Source: Burkholderiales bacterium
GTDB taxonomy: Bacteria > Pseudomonadota > Gammaproteobacteria > Burkholderiales > Burkholderiaceae_C
Assembly (NCBI GenBank): GCA_947450745.1
Contig: CANFYD010000043.1
Span: 1 to 13,288, forward strand
Direction of reading: 5' to 3'
DNA: 13,288 nt
Shown here: one piece after another, positions 7,115 through 13,288 of the stretch
Layout of the letters: each line of letters opens with the position of its first letter
How positions within the stretch are numbered: the stretch's first letter is position 1
Made by a program: the position numbers and the translations under genes
Notes under the pieces: generated by a model
What the model saw: the letters and a program-made list of their open reading frames with translations, nothing else
The model's database searches: none
What the model was told of the DNA's origin: nothing

Positions 7115-7171
7115 GTTGAAACTTCGAACCTTGAAGTCCTCGGAACTTTGAAAACTTGAAACTTTGAAGTT
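7115..7171. repeat. Cluster of CTT(N)GAA direct repeats in the nrdA leader
   Basis: Within about 57 bp there are six GAA-ending units (GTTGAA, CTTCGAA, CTTGAA, CTTTGAA, CTTGAA, CTTTGAA). The GAA triplets start at 7118, 7126, 7133, 7150, 7158 and 7166, so they form two triplets with about 8-bp spacing. The right part is also bounded by GAACTT (7143-7148) and AAGTTC (7167-7172), allowing an RNA stem. The stretch is AT-rich against its surroundings. Confidence 0.65.
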
Positions 7172-7287
7172 CGTCAGCCGCAAAAATCGCCTGGAAACCG
7201 TCGCCACCCGGCTGGCAACTTTCCTCCAATGCTTTGAATAATTGCTGCATTTGAGGTCATTGCCGTGCCCGGAGGATACCATGACAC

Positions 7288-7303
7288 ACACTATATCTGG
7301 TGC
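7288..7303. promoter_or_regulatory. NrdR box, proximal (overlaps -10)
   Basis: Read on the - strand: GCACCAGATATAGTGT, matching 13 of 16 positions of the NrdR-box consensus ACACTATATATAGTGT as I recall it. NrdR is the ATP-cone zinc-ribbon repressor of ribonucleotide reductase genes. Binding here would cover the -10 element of the nrdA promoter. Confidence 0.8.
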
Positions 7304-7318
7304 TCCAATGACCTTCAA
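7290..7318 (-). promoter_or_regulatory. Sigma-70-type promoter of nrdA(B)
   Basis: On the - strand TTGAAG (7318-7313) is followed by exactly 17 bp and TATAGT (7295-7290), a close match to the -35/-10 consensus. It faces nrdA and is the best promoter in the 499-bp gap between pilR and nrdA. The -10 lies inside one NrdR-box-like sequence, and the -35 directly abuts the other. Confidence 0.8.
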
Positions 7319-7334
7319 GCACTAGGGATAGCGT
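7319..7334. promoter_or_regulatory. NrdR box, distal (adjacent to -35)
   Basis: Read on the - strand: ACGCTATCCCTAGTGC, matching 11 of 16 positions of the NrdR consensus, with both outer half-sites kept and a weak centre. It starts exactly 31 bp from the proximal box (15-bp gap), the roughly three-turn spacing known for paired NrdR sites. Spacing and position against the -35 make the weaker match credible. Confidence 0.7.
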
Positions 7335-7393
7335 ATCTATACCGTTGACGGCCGAGGCCAGAAAGGTTAGCCGAGCGGCCTTTTGCGCCGGTC

Positions 7394-9061
7394 TCAAACG
7401 TCCGCGCTGCCCAAATCATCGGCAGTGATCGCCAATCGTGCCATCCGATAACGCATTTGCCGCAGGGAGAGCCCCAAGCCGGCCCCGGCGGCGGTGCGGT
7501 TGAAGCGGTGCCGCTCCAGCGCCCGCAGCAAAATCTGCCGCTCGACATCGTCCAGATACTTGGCCAGATCGGTCGGCAAAGCCTCGTGCGTCTCCGCCAC
7601 GCCAACGCCAGCGCCAACACCCATACCCACGCCCGACAGCTCGCCAAACCCAGACGCCGCAGCAAGCTGCCCCCCCGCACCGAGGTCACCGAACTGAGAA
7701 TCGTCGAGCAAAGAGTCAGGCAACCCGAGGTCCAGCGCATCGATCTGTTCACCGCCGGACAGCGCCAGCGCCCGGTGCAGCAAGTTTTCCAACTCGCGCA
7801 CATTGCCAGGAAACGGGTACCGCACCAACTGCGCCAAAGCCGCCGCCGTCAATTGCGGCACCGGCGACACCCCCGCATCAGCGGCAATACGCTCCAACAC
7901 CGCCGCGCTGATCTGCGCCACATCGTCGATGCGCTCGCGCAGCGGCGGCACGCGCAACTGGATCACATTCAAGCGGTAAAACAAGTCTTGCCGGAAGCGC
8001 CCGGCCGCCACTTCTGCGCCCAGGTCCTTGTGCGTGGCGCTGAGGATGCGCACATTGACCGGCGTCTCCACCACCGCACCGACCGGCCGCACGGAGCGCT
8101 CCTGTATCGAGCGCAGCAGCTTGCTTTGCATCGTCAGCGGCAAATCACCGATTTCATCGAGAAACAACGTGCCGCCATCGGCCGCCTGGAAAAACCCCTC
8201 GCGGTCTTCATTGGCACCAGTGAATGCGCCTTTGCGATAACCAAAAAACTCGGCCTCCAGCAATTGCTCGGGAATAGCCCCGCAATTGACCGCTACAAAG
8301 CGCAGGCGCACGCGCGCGCCGCTATCATGGATGGCCCGCGCCACCAACTCCTTGCCGGTGCCCGATTCGCCCTGCAAAAGCACCGGTGCCATGCTGCGCG
8401 ACACCTTGTCGATCAAAGCGCGCAGCTGCACCATCACCGCCGACTGTCCGGCCAAGCGGGACAGCGCAGTGGCCGCCATGACCACCGGTGCCGGCGCACC
8501 AGCCGCCCGTGGCGCATGCTTGAACGGCAGCGGGGCAGCGGCGTACATCTGACGCGCATGCGGCACCGCCTGCTGGCTTGGCGGCTGGTTAGAGGGCGGA
8601 TTCGGCTGCCGGCTCGCCCCAGTAGTCGGCAAATGCGCTGTCAAATGTGCCGCTCCTCCCGAGGGCGGCAGCGCCGGACGGCGGCCCAGCGCCGACGCCA
8701 CCACCTGGCGAAACTGGCGCAGATCCACCGGCTTGGTCAGGTAGTCATAAGCCCCTGCCTTCAGCGCCTCGACCGCGTTCTCGGCTGAACCATAAGCAGT
8801 GATCACCAGCGTTTTTTCGCTCCGCCCCTGCTGCTCGAGCCATTGCAATACATCGAGCCCACTGCCATCGGGCAAGCGCATGTCGGTGATGACAGCGCTG
8901 TAGCTGCGGCGCTGCAGATGCGCCAGCGCATCGGTCACCGTGCCGGCGGTCTCCAGCTCGTAGCCTTCGCGCAGCAAGGTCAGCTCGTAAAGCGTGCGCA
9001 AATCGGGCTCGTCATCGACGATCAACAAGCTGAACGCGGGGCTGCTGGTGGGGCTACTCAT
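7394..9061 (-). CDS. pilR: Sigma-54-dependent response regulator PilR (type IV pilus)
   Basis: A 555-residue NtrC-family activator. Receiver domain 11-125: acidic pair D16/D17, phospho-acceptor D60 (VITDMRLPDGSG) and K110 (YLTKPVD). After a Pro/Gln/Ala-rich linker (about 126-195) comes the AAA+ domain: Walker A GESGTGKE (231-238), sigma-54-contact loop GAFTGA (278-283), Walker B GGTLFLDE (296-303) and FRQDLFYRLNV (356-366). A Fis-type helix-turn-helix lies at about 500-545. It would use ATP hydrolysis to open RpoN promoters such as pilA. A GVGMGVGAGVGV tract (478-488) lies between the AAA+ and DNA-binding domains. The ATG at 9061 puts the receiver at the N-terminus and overlaps the end of pilS by 8 nt; a longer frame (to 9184) only duplicates pilS sequence. 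The PilR rather than generic NtrC call rests on the six-TM PilS-like partner and gene order. No clear terminator follows. Confidence 0.88.
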   Translation of the reverse strand: MSSPTSSPAFSLLIVDDEPDLRTLYELTLLREGYELETAGTVTDALAHLQRRSYSAVITDMRLPDGSGLDVLQWLEQQGRSEKTLVITAYGSAENAVEALKAGAYDYLTKPVDLRQFRQVVASALGRRPALPPSGGAAHLTAHLPTTGASRQPNPPSNQPPSQQAVPHARQMYAAAPLPFKHAPRAAGAPAPVVMAATALSRLAGQSAVMVQLRALIDKVSRSMAPVLLQGESGTGKELVARAIHDSGARVRLRFVAVNCGAIPEQLLEAEFFGYRKGAFTGANEDREGFFQAADGGTLFLDEIGDLPLTMQSKLLRSIQERSVRPVGAVVETPVNVRILSATHKDLGAEVAAGRFRQDLFYRLNVIQLRVPPLRERIDDVAQISAAVLERIAADAGVSPVPQLTAAALAQLVRYPFPGNVRELENLLHRALALSGGEQIDALDLGLPDSLLDDSQFGDLGAGGQLAAASGFGELSGVGMGVGAGVGVAETHEALPTDLAKYLDDVERQILLRALERHRFNRTAAGAGLGLSLRQMRYRMARLAITADDLGSADV

Positions 9062-10925
9062 CAAGGCTTTGTGGCAAAAGTGGGGCGGCGCCGGCCCGGG
9101 TTGGCCAGCAAGGCAAATGCAAAATGAATTCGTTGCCGGGCCGGGCCGGGTCTGAGCGGTAGCGGTAATCGATGCGGGCACCATAGCGCTCGCACAGTTC
9201 CCGACAAATATACAAGCCCAGGCCGGAGCCTCGACTGCGAGTCGAGAAGAACGGCTCGAACAGATGTCGCTCGACCTCCGGCGGGATCGGCGGGCCCGCG
9301 TTGAACACGGTCAAGCGCACCCACGAGTCGTTTTCCACTGGGTCGGGCAACAGCTCCACTTGCACACTGGCCGGCCCCGGCTCAGCATGGCGCAGCGCGT
9401 TGTCCAGCAAATTGACCAAAACGCGACGCAAATGCTCGGGGTCGAAGCCCACCACTAACGCTTGCTGCGGCAGACTGCAACTCAGCGGATCGGCGGGCCC
9501 GGGTGCCAACTCATTGGTCCTGGCCCAATCCAGGCAGGTTTCGCTGACCAGCAAACACAACTCCAGCGGCACCGGCGTGGCCAGCGAGCCGGGTGCCACC
9601 TCCAGCACATCGTCAATGATGCGTTTGAGCCGCTGCACATTCGAGGCCACCATCCGGGTCAGCTGCAGCGCTCGCGGCTCCACGCTGTCTTCCGCCAGCA
9701 GCGCGTTGGCCTGCGCAATGGCCGCCAACGGATTACGGATTTCATGCGCGATACCGGCCGACACCCGGCCCATGGCCGCCAGCTTTTCCTGCTGGCTGCG
9801 CGCTTGCAGTTGGCGGTTGTCCTCAATGAACAGCACGCACAAATCCTCGCTCGCATCCGATTCACTGCGCCGCGTGAAACGCATGCGCAAGCGCAAGCTG
9901 CGGCGTGAATCGGCACTGAAGAGCAGATCGATGTTGTTGCCGCCGTCAGGCCAGGAGCCCGCCACAAAAGCCCGCTCAACCGCCTGCACCAACGGTTGCC
10001 AGGAGGGTACGCCGCGCAATTGAAACGGGGCCGATCGCACTGCTTTCACCGCTTGGCCATCGGCCAACAGCGCGCGCGACGCAGGGTTGGCCGCTCGCAC
10101 GCGGCCGGCCCGGTCCACCACCAACACGCCCTCTTGCATTTCATCGATCACCAGCCGGTTCAGTTGCGCTTGCTGGCGCGCAAATTCCATGCTGCCGCGC
10201 GCCGAACTTTCCTCGCGCGCCAGCCGAGCGGCCAGCTCACTGGCGAGCAGACTGACGACAAAAAACCCACTGCCGACAAAGCCCGCCTGCGTCATGCGCA
10301 GACCGATGTCCGCGCCTTCCAGCACTGCCCATCCGGCCACACACAGCATCAGCAGAGTGGCCGCAGCCGCTGTGGCCAGAGCCACCACGCGGGGCGTCAA
10401 CACACCGGCCATCAAGACCGGCATCACCAGCAAGGCCCCGTAATTGACTCCGGCGTTGCGGTCCAGCACATGCAGCGAGCCGAAGACGGCCAAATCAAGT
10501 CCGATGCTGCCCCACCACTGCGGGCTTGAAATTCTGGCCATCGCGTGAACCGACGCCCCCTGTTGCATCCGTGGCAACAACCACAGCGCAGCGGCTTGGG
10601 CCGCATACAACATGCACAGTGCGATGGTCCAGTGGGACGGCTGCGCGCCAAAAAAACCAACAATCAGCTGCGTCGCCACCAGCGCCAAGCCAAGCGCAGC
10701 ACGCGCGGCCAGAAAGGCCCGGTACATGCGCACGAAGGTGTTGCCACCAACATTGAGCAAGCGCCTGGCTTGCCGAAAAAAGAACGGCGGCTCGGCCTGC
10801 GCACCGGCTGCGGCCGCCGCGGATGCCGGGGGCTCCGTCAGATGAGGCGGCTTGCCAACATCGACATCCGGGTCCGCCTCGAAATCCAGCCCCGGCCCGA
10901 ACCAGGACTGCAGCGGCTCAGTCAT
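9054..10925 (-). CDS. pilS: Membrane sensor histidine kinase PilS
   Basis: A 623-residue kinase that should phosphorylate PilR. After a soluble Pro/Ala-rich lead (1-60), residues about 76-232 contain six hydrophobic segments (near 76-95, 100-117, 138-156, 162-178, 180-203 and 213-232), the PilS six-TM arrangement. A PAS-like region follows (about 255-370, MQEGVLVVDRAGRVRAANPA). The H-box is GRVSAGIAHEIRNPL with the phospho-acceptor H394. The ATPase has an N-box (VLVNLLDNALRH, N509), G1 (FNAGPPI), F-box (FEPFF, 556-560) and G2 (GSGLGL, 566-571). All catalytic motifs look intact. The ATG at 10925 overlaps the stop of the upstream small gene as ATGA, and the stop lies within the first codons of pilR, indicating translational coupling on both sides. 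An upstream in-frame start (10976) would overlap the neighbour by about 55 nt and add nothing family-like. In Pseudomonas, PilS senses PilA in the inner membrane; whether this one does is inference. Confidence 0.88.
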   Translation of the reverse strand: MTEPLQSWFGPGLDFEADPDVDVGKPPHLTEPPASAAAAAGAQAEPPFFFRQARRLLNVGGNTFVRMYRAFLAARAALGLALVATQLIVGFFGAQPSHWTIALCMLYAAQAAALWLLPRMQQGASVHAMARISSPQWWGSIGLDLAVFGSLHVLDRNAGVNYGALLVMPVLMAGVLTPRVVALATAAAATLLMLCVAGWAVLEGADIGLRMTQAGFVGSGFFVVSLLASELAARLAREESSARGSMEFARQQAQLNRLVIDEMQEGVLVVDRAGRVRAANPASRALLADGQAVKAVRSAPFQLRGVPSWQPLVQAVERAFVAGSWPDGGNNIDLLFSADSRRSLRLRMRFTRRSESDASEDLCVLFIEDNRQLQARSQQEKLAAMGRVSAGIAHEIRNPLAAIAQANALLAEDSVEPRALQLTRMVASNVQRLKRIIDDVLEVAPGSLATPVPLELCLLVSETCLDWARTNELAPGPADPLSCSLPQQALVVGFDPEHLRRVLVNLLDNALRHAEPGPASVQVELLPDPVENDSWVRLTVFNAGPPIPPEVERHLFEPFFSTRSRGSGLGLYICRELCERYGARIDYRYRSDPARPGNEFILHLPCWPTRAGAAPLLPQSLDE

Positions 10926-11170
10926 GTGGGCCCGCCATGCTCCAGCTCGTAGGCTTGGCGGTGGCCGGCACTGCAAAACACGCCACCACGGCCCGGCAAC
11001 GACTCATCGCGCGGCAGGTGCAGGCCACACTGCATACAGCTGACCATGTTTTGCGGGGCCGGAGGTGCGGGTGGGCGGGCTTGCGGTGGGCGCGCGGGTG
11101 GGCGGGCGCGCTTGACGCCCAGCAAAAAGAACACCAGCGCCAGCACGATCAACAACAACAGATATTTCAT
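10922..11170 (-). CDS. Small PP0621-family membrane protein with putative metal-binding cysteines
   Basis: An 82-residue protein: one N-terminal membrane helix (residues 3-18, YLLLLIVLALVFFLLG), a short Arg/Pro-rich linker (21-40) and a small domain with C45, C48, C66 and H70 (CMQCG ... FCSAGH). This C-x2-C ... C-x3-H spacing suggests one bound zinc ion. Layout and position directly before pilS match what I recall as the PP0621 family, whose function is unknown. The gene starts 36 nt after the YpjD-like gene stops, and its stop shares ATGA with the pilS start, so it belongs to the pilSR operon. An AAAGAAG sequence just upstream of the ATG is a weak Shine-Dalgarno. A role in pilus regulation would be guilt by association only. 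Confidence 0.78.
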   Translation of the reverse strand: MKYLLLLIVLALVFFLLGVKRARPPARPPQARPPAPPAPQNMVSCMQCGLHLPRDESLPGRGGVFCSAGHRQAYELEHGGPT

Positions 11171-11206
11171 CGCTTCTTTACTTTTAGATTTGACGCGAGG
11201 ATCGGC

Positions 11207-12073
11207 TCAATAGCCGGCTTGCCGCTGCAACACCACTTCCATCACAAAGCGCGAACCCGCGTAGGACAGCAGCAGCAGCAAGGCACCGAAGTAAAGCCAA
11301 CGGGTCGCACGCCGGCCGCGCCAACCGAACACGCGGCGCCCGGCCAACAAGCCGGATAACACCAGCCAGCCCAGCACGGCAAAGAGGTTTTTGTGATCCC
11401 AGCGCCAGTGCGGGGTGAACCACCAACCGAGCAGCAAGGCCAGCGACAACACCGCCACGCCCGCTGCCACGAATTGAAACGTCAACCGTTCCAAACGCAG
11501 CAAGGGCATGACCGGAGCCCGGCGCTCGCCCTGCCGGCCGATGCTGCCGCTGCCACCCGTCGCGCCAGCGGCAGCACCCACATGCCGCAGTTGCCGCTCG
11601 GCCCGGTTCAGCAGCACCGCATGCAAGACGGCCACGCCGAACATGCCGTAGGACGCCAAGCCCAGCATCCAGTGCAGCGGTGCCCAGGGCGAGGCGGTAT
11701 GCGGCCGGCTTTCACCGGGAAACAAAAAGGCCAGCACGACAGCCACCAGCGCGATGCCGGCCAGCAGTCGGCGCACGCCAGGCAGCGGCAAGAAGCGGCT
11801 TTCGATCATGTAGACCGTCAGCACCAACCAGACCGTTGCAGACAAGGCCGGCGCAAACCCGAACCGAGCGCCCGGCAGCGCCTGACCAAAGCCGGCGATG
11901 TCCAGCACCAGCGCCAGCAGGTGGGCGGCCCAGCCGAGCAACAACAAAATTTGCAGCCGTGGGCGTGCCGATTCGCCCATGACGGCGGTGCAGATATAGG
12001 CCAATGCAGCGACCACGCTGGGCGTGCCCAGAACGAAGTCGGCAAGCGCTGAGGATGCGGACGATAAAATCAT
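11207..12073 (-). CDS. ypjD: YpjD/HemX-like, CcsA-family inner membrane protein
   Basis: A 288-residue polytopic protein with about eight hydrophobic segments (near 14-33, 41-58, 75-92, 102-119, 130-153, 199-218, 228-246, 258-274). It carries the CcsA/HemX-type pattern APLHWMLGLASYGMFG (H134) and WDHKNLFAVLGWLVLSG (H227) followed by GWRGRRATRWLYFG, which fits the cytochrome c assembly/YpjD family. Full CcsA proteins handle heme and have a WWD loop that I do not see, so a direct cytochrome c maturation role is not supported; YpjD function is unclear. A Gly/Ser-rich insert (about 164-187) sits in a loop. In E. coli, ypjD also lies divergent to ffh, as here. The start is uncertain between ATG (12073, chosen) and GTG (12079), neither with a good Shine-Dalgarno. 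It is probably the first gene of the operon leading to pilSR. Confidence 0.78.
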   Translation of the reverse strand: MILSSASSALADFVLGTPSVVAALAYICTAVMGESARPRLQILLLLGWAAHLLALVLDIAGFGQALPGARFGFAPALSATVWLVLTVYMIESRFLPLPGVRRLLAGIALVAVVLAFLFPGESRPHTASPWAPLHWMLGLASYGMFGVAVLHAVLLNRAERQLRHVGAAAGATGGSGSIGRQGERRAPVMPLLRLERLTFQFVAAGVAVLSLALLLGWWFTPHWRWDHKNLFAVLGWLVLSGLLAGRRVFGWRGRRATRWLYFGALLLLLSYAGSRFVMEVVLQRQAGY

Positions 12074-12123
12074 CTTCACAGTGTACTTTTGCGCGCCACC
12101 CTCAGGGCCCGGTGCGAACCTCC
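12074..12123. promoter_or_regulatory. Short divergent spacer between ypjD-like gene and ffh
   Basis: Only 50 bp separate the two divergent start codons, so the promoters must overlap the coding ends or each other. The best -10-like sequence towards ffh is GATAAAAT, at 12063-12070 inside the ypjD-like gene start. It lacks a clear -35, so it is only a candidate. I see no convincing promoter towards ypjD and no strong Shine-Dalgarno for ffh. Confidence 0.3.
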
Positions 12124-13288
12124 ATGGCCTCCAATCTGACCGATCGCTTCAGCCGTCTCGTGAAAACGATGCGCGGCCAAGCCCGTATCACCGAAACCAA
12201 TGTGCAGGAGATGCTGCGCGAAGTGCGTATGGCCCTGCTGGAAGCCGACGTGGCCCTGCCCGTGGTGCGCGATTTCATCGCCCGAGTGAAGGAAAAAGCC
12301 CTCGGTGCCGAAGTGGTGGGCTCACTCTCACCCGGCCAAGCGCTGGTCTCCATCGTCCACAAGGAGCTGACCGCGACGATGGGCGAAGTTGACGCTCACG
12401 GCGTCTACAAAGGCGCAGTGGCCGAGCTCAATTTGGCCGCGCAACCGCCTGCGGTGATTTTGATGGCCGGCCTGCAAGGTGCCGGCAAGACCACCACCAC
12501 CGCCAAGCTGGCCAAGCACCTGATCGAGAAGCGCAAGAAGAAAGTGCTGACCGTCTCGGCCGACGTCTACCGCCCCGCCGCCATCGAGCAGTTGAAGACC
12601 GTCACCCGCCAAGCCGGGGCCGAGTGGTTCCCGTCAACGCCAGATCAAAAGCCGCGCGACATTGCGCTGGCCGCGATTGATTACGCCAAAAAGCATTATT
12701 TCGATGTGTTGCTGGTCGACACCGCCGGCCGCTTGGCGATTGACGCCGCGCTGATGGCAGAGATCAGCGAGTTGCACGCCTTGCTGAACCCGATCGAAAC
12801 CCTCTTCGTCGTGGACGCGATGCAGGGGCAGGACGCGATCAACACCGCCCGCGCCTTCAAGGACGCGCTGCCGCTGACCGGCGTAGTGCTGACCAAGCTG
12901 GACGGTGACTCCCGTGGTGGTGCCGCCCTGTCGGTGCGTCAGATCACCGGTGTGCCGATCAAGTTTGCCGGCGTGTCCGAGAAGCTCGACGGGTTGGAGG
13001 TGTTTGACGCCGAGCGTCACGCCGGTCGCGTGCTGGGCATGGGCGACATCCTGGCCTTGGTCGAAGAGGTCACCAAGGGCATCGACGTGGAGGCCGCGCA
13101 AAAGCTGGCCGCCAAGATCAAGTCCGGTGACGGCTTCGATCTGAACGACTTCCTCGCGCAAATCTCGCAGATGAAGAAGATGGGCGGCTTGGCCGGTCTG
13201 ATGGACAAATTGCCGACCCAGATGACGGCCAAAACCGGTGCCGGCGACATGGACCGTGCCGAAAAAGACATGCGCCGCATGGAAGGCA
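12124..13288 (+). CDS. ffh: Signal recognition particle protein Ffh (partial, runs off the right edge)
   Basis: The first 388 codons of the SRP GTPase that binds 4.5S RNA and the signal peptides of nascent membrane proteins and takes ribosomes to FtsY. Residues 1-90 are the N-domain four-helix bundle (start MASNLTDRFSRLVKTMRGQA). The G-domain holds G1 GLQGAGKTTTT (116-126), the DVYRPAA motif (147-153), G3 DTAGR (199-203) and G4 TKLDGD (257-262). The linker helix and beginning of the methionine-rich M-domain (from about 325, with M350, M353, M360 and M367) follow; the RNA-binding part lies beyond the window. No stop occurs before the edge and every motif is intact, so the gene is functional as far as seen. 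The ATG at 12124 gives the standard N-terminus. Confidence 0.97.
   Translation, partial: MASNLTDRFSRLVKTMRGQARITETNVQEMLREVRMALLEADVALPVVRDFIARVKEKALGAEVVGSLSPGQALVSIVHKELTATMGEVDAHGVYKGAVAELNLAAQPPAVILMAGLQGAGKTTTTAKLAKHLIEKRKKKVLTVSADVYRPAAIEQLKTVTRQAGAEWFPSTPDQKPRDIALAAIDYAKKHYFDVLLVDTAGRLAIDAALMAEISELHALLNPIETLFVVDAMQGQDAINTARAFKDALPLTGVVLTKLDGDSRGGAALSVRQITGVPIKFAGVSEKLDGLEVFDAERHAGRVLGMGDILALVEEVTKGIDVEAAQKLAAKIKSGDGFDLNDFLAQISQMKKMGGLAGLMDKLPTQMTAKTGAGDMDRAEKDMRRMEG

Larger units (their letters stand above)
6895..7289 (-). other. Long predicted 5' leader of nrdA
   Basis: The predicted -10 ends at 7290, so the transcript should begin near 7283, giving a leader of roughly 390 nt. No convincing protein gene is present; open frames here are Ser/Arg-rich and lack family features. 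The leader contains a cluster of CTT(N)GAA motifs (7115-7171) and several exact palindromes near the nrdA start, listed separately. The conserved cobalamin-riboswitch core was looked for and not seen. Confidence 0.5.

Noticed and set aside
6957..7250. 97-codon - strand open frame in the nrdA leader
   Set aside because: No Shine-Dalgarno, no family resemblance, and its FK/QS-rich part is only a translation of the CTT(N)GAA repeats.
6895..7283. Cobalamin riboswitch upstream of nrdA
   Set aside because: A GCCAC-like box is present, but the conserved core (CCGCAACTGT-type and GGGAA segments) is not found.
7350..7384. Terminator after pilR
   Set aside because: GGCCG/CGGCC can pair, but the T-run follows on the + strand, where no gene ends, and the - strand side has no U-run.
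7457..8788. 443-codon + strand open frame opposite pilR
   Set aside because: His/Arg/Gln-rich composition typical of antisense GC-rich DNA; pilR carries all NtrC motifs on the other strand.

Overview
The window reads as a stretch of betaproteobacterial chromosome, most likely order Burkholderiales and perhaps a Comamonadaceae-like lineage. This rests on the high-GC coding sequence, an Ala/Lys/Pro-repeat histone H1-like protein, a DUF3426 zinc-ribbon protein after a prmA-like tail, and the gene run ffh / YpjD-like / PP0621-like / pilS / pilR next to class Ia nrdAB. No insertion sequence, prophage, CRISPR array or intact RNA gene is visible. The content is core-genome housekeeping and regulation rather than an accessory island.

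Left part (1-1570): the last codons of a protein that looks like PrmA, then a zinc-ribbon/DUF3426 single-pass membrane protein on the + strand, ending at a clean bidirectional terminator (1479-1506). Middle part (1572-6894, - strand): in transcription order, nrdA (large subunit of class Ia ribonucleotide reductase), a 282-bp gap, nrdB (radical-bearing small subunit), a 304-bp hairpin-rich gap, and the histone H1-like gene, which runs into the same terminator from the other side. nrdA has a sigma-70-type promoter (-35 TTGAAG, 17-bp spacer, -10 TATAGT). Two NrdR-box-like sites, 31 bp apart start to start, lie over or against it. From that promoter the predicted nrdA leader is about 390 nt; it carries palindromes close to the start codon and a cluster of CTT(N)GAA motifs.

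Right part (7394-12073, - strand): a tightly packed probable operon of a YpjD/CcsA-like membrane protein, a small PP0621-family protein, PilS (six-TM sensor kinase) and PilR (sigma-54 activator). The start codons of pilS and pilR overlap the preceding stops by 4 and 8 nt, suggesting translational coupling. Divergently, ffh (the SRP GTPase) starts at 12124 and runs off the window. The ffh/ypjD divergent pairing also occurs in E. coli.

Functionally the window combines dNTP supply (nrdAB under probable NrdR control), nucleoid packaging, type IV pilus regulation (PilSR with RpoN) and membrane-protein targeting (Ffh). I did not find a convincing undescribed system. The items most worth a second look are the NrdR operator/promoter arrangement with its long leader, the structured nrdB-histone spacer with a tRNA T-arm-like hairpin, and the repeat-built histone. 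Several start codons were moved inward from the longest open frame, using Shine-Dalgarno position, gene overlap and family N-termini.
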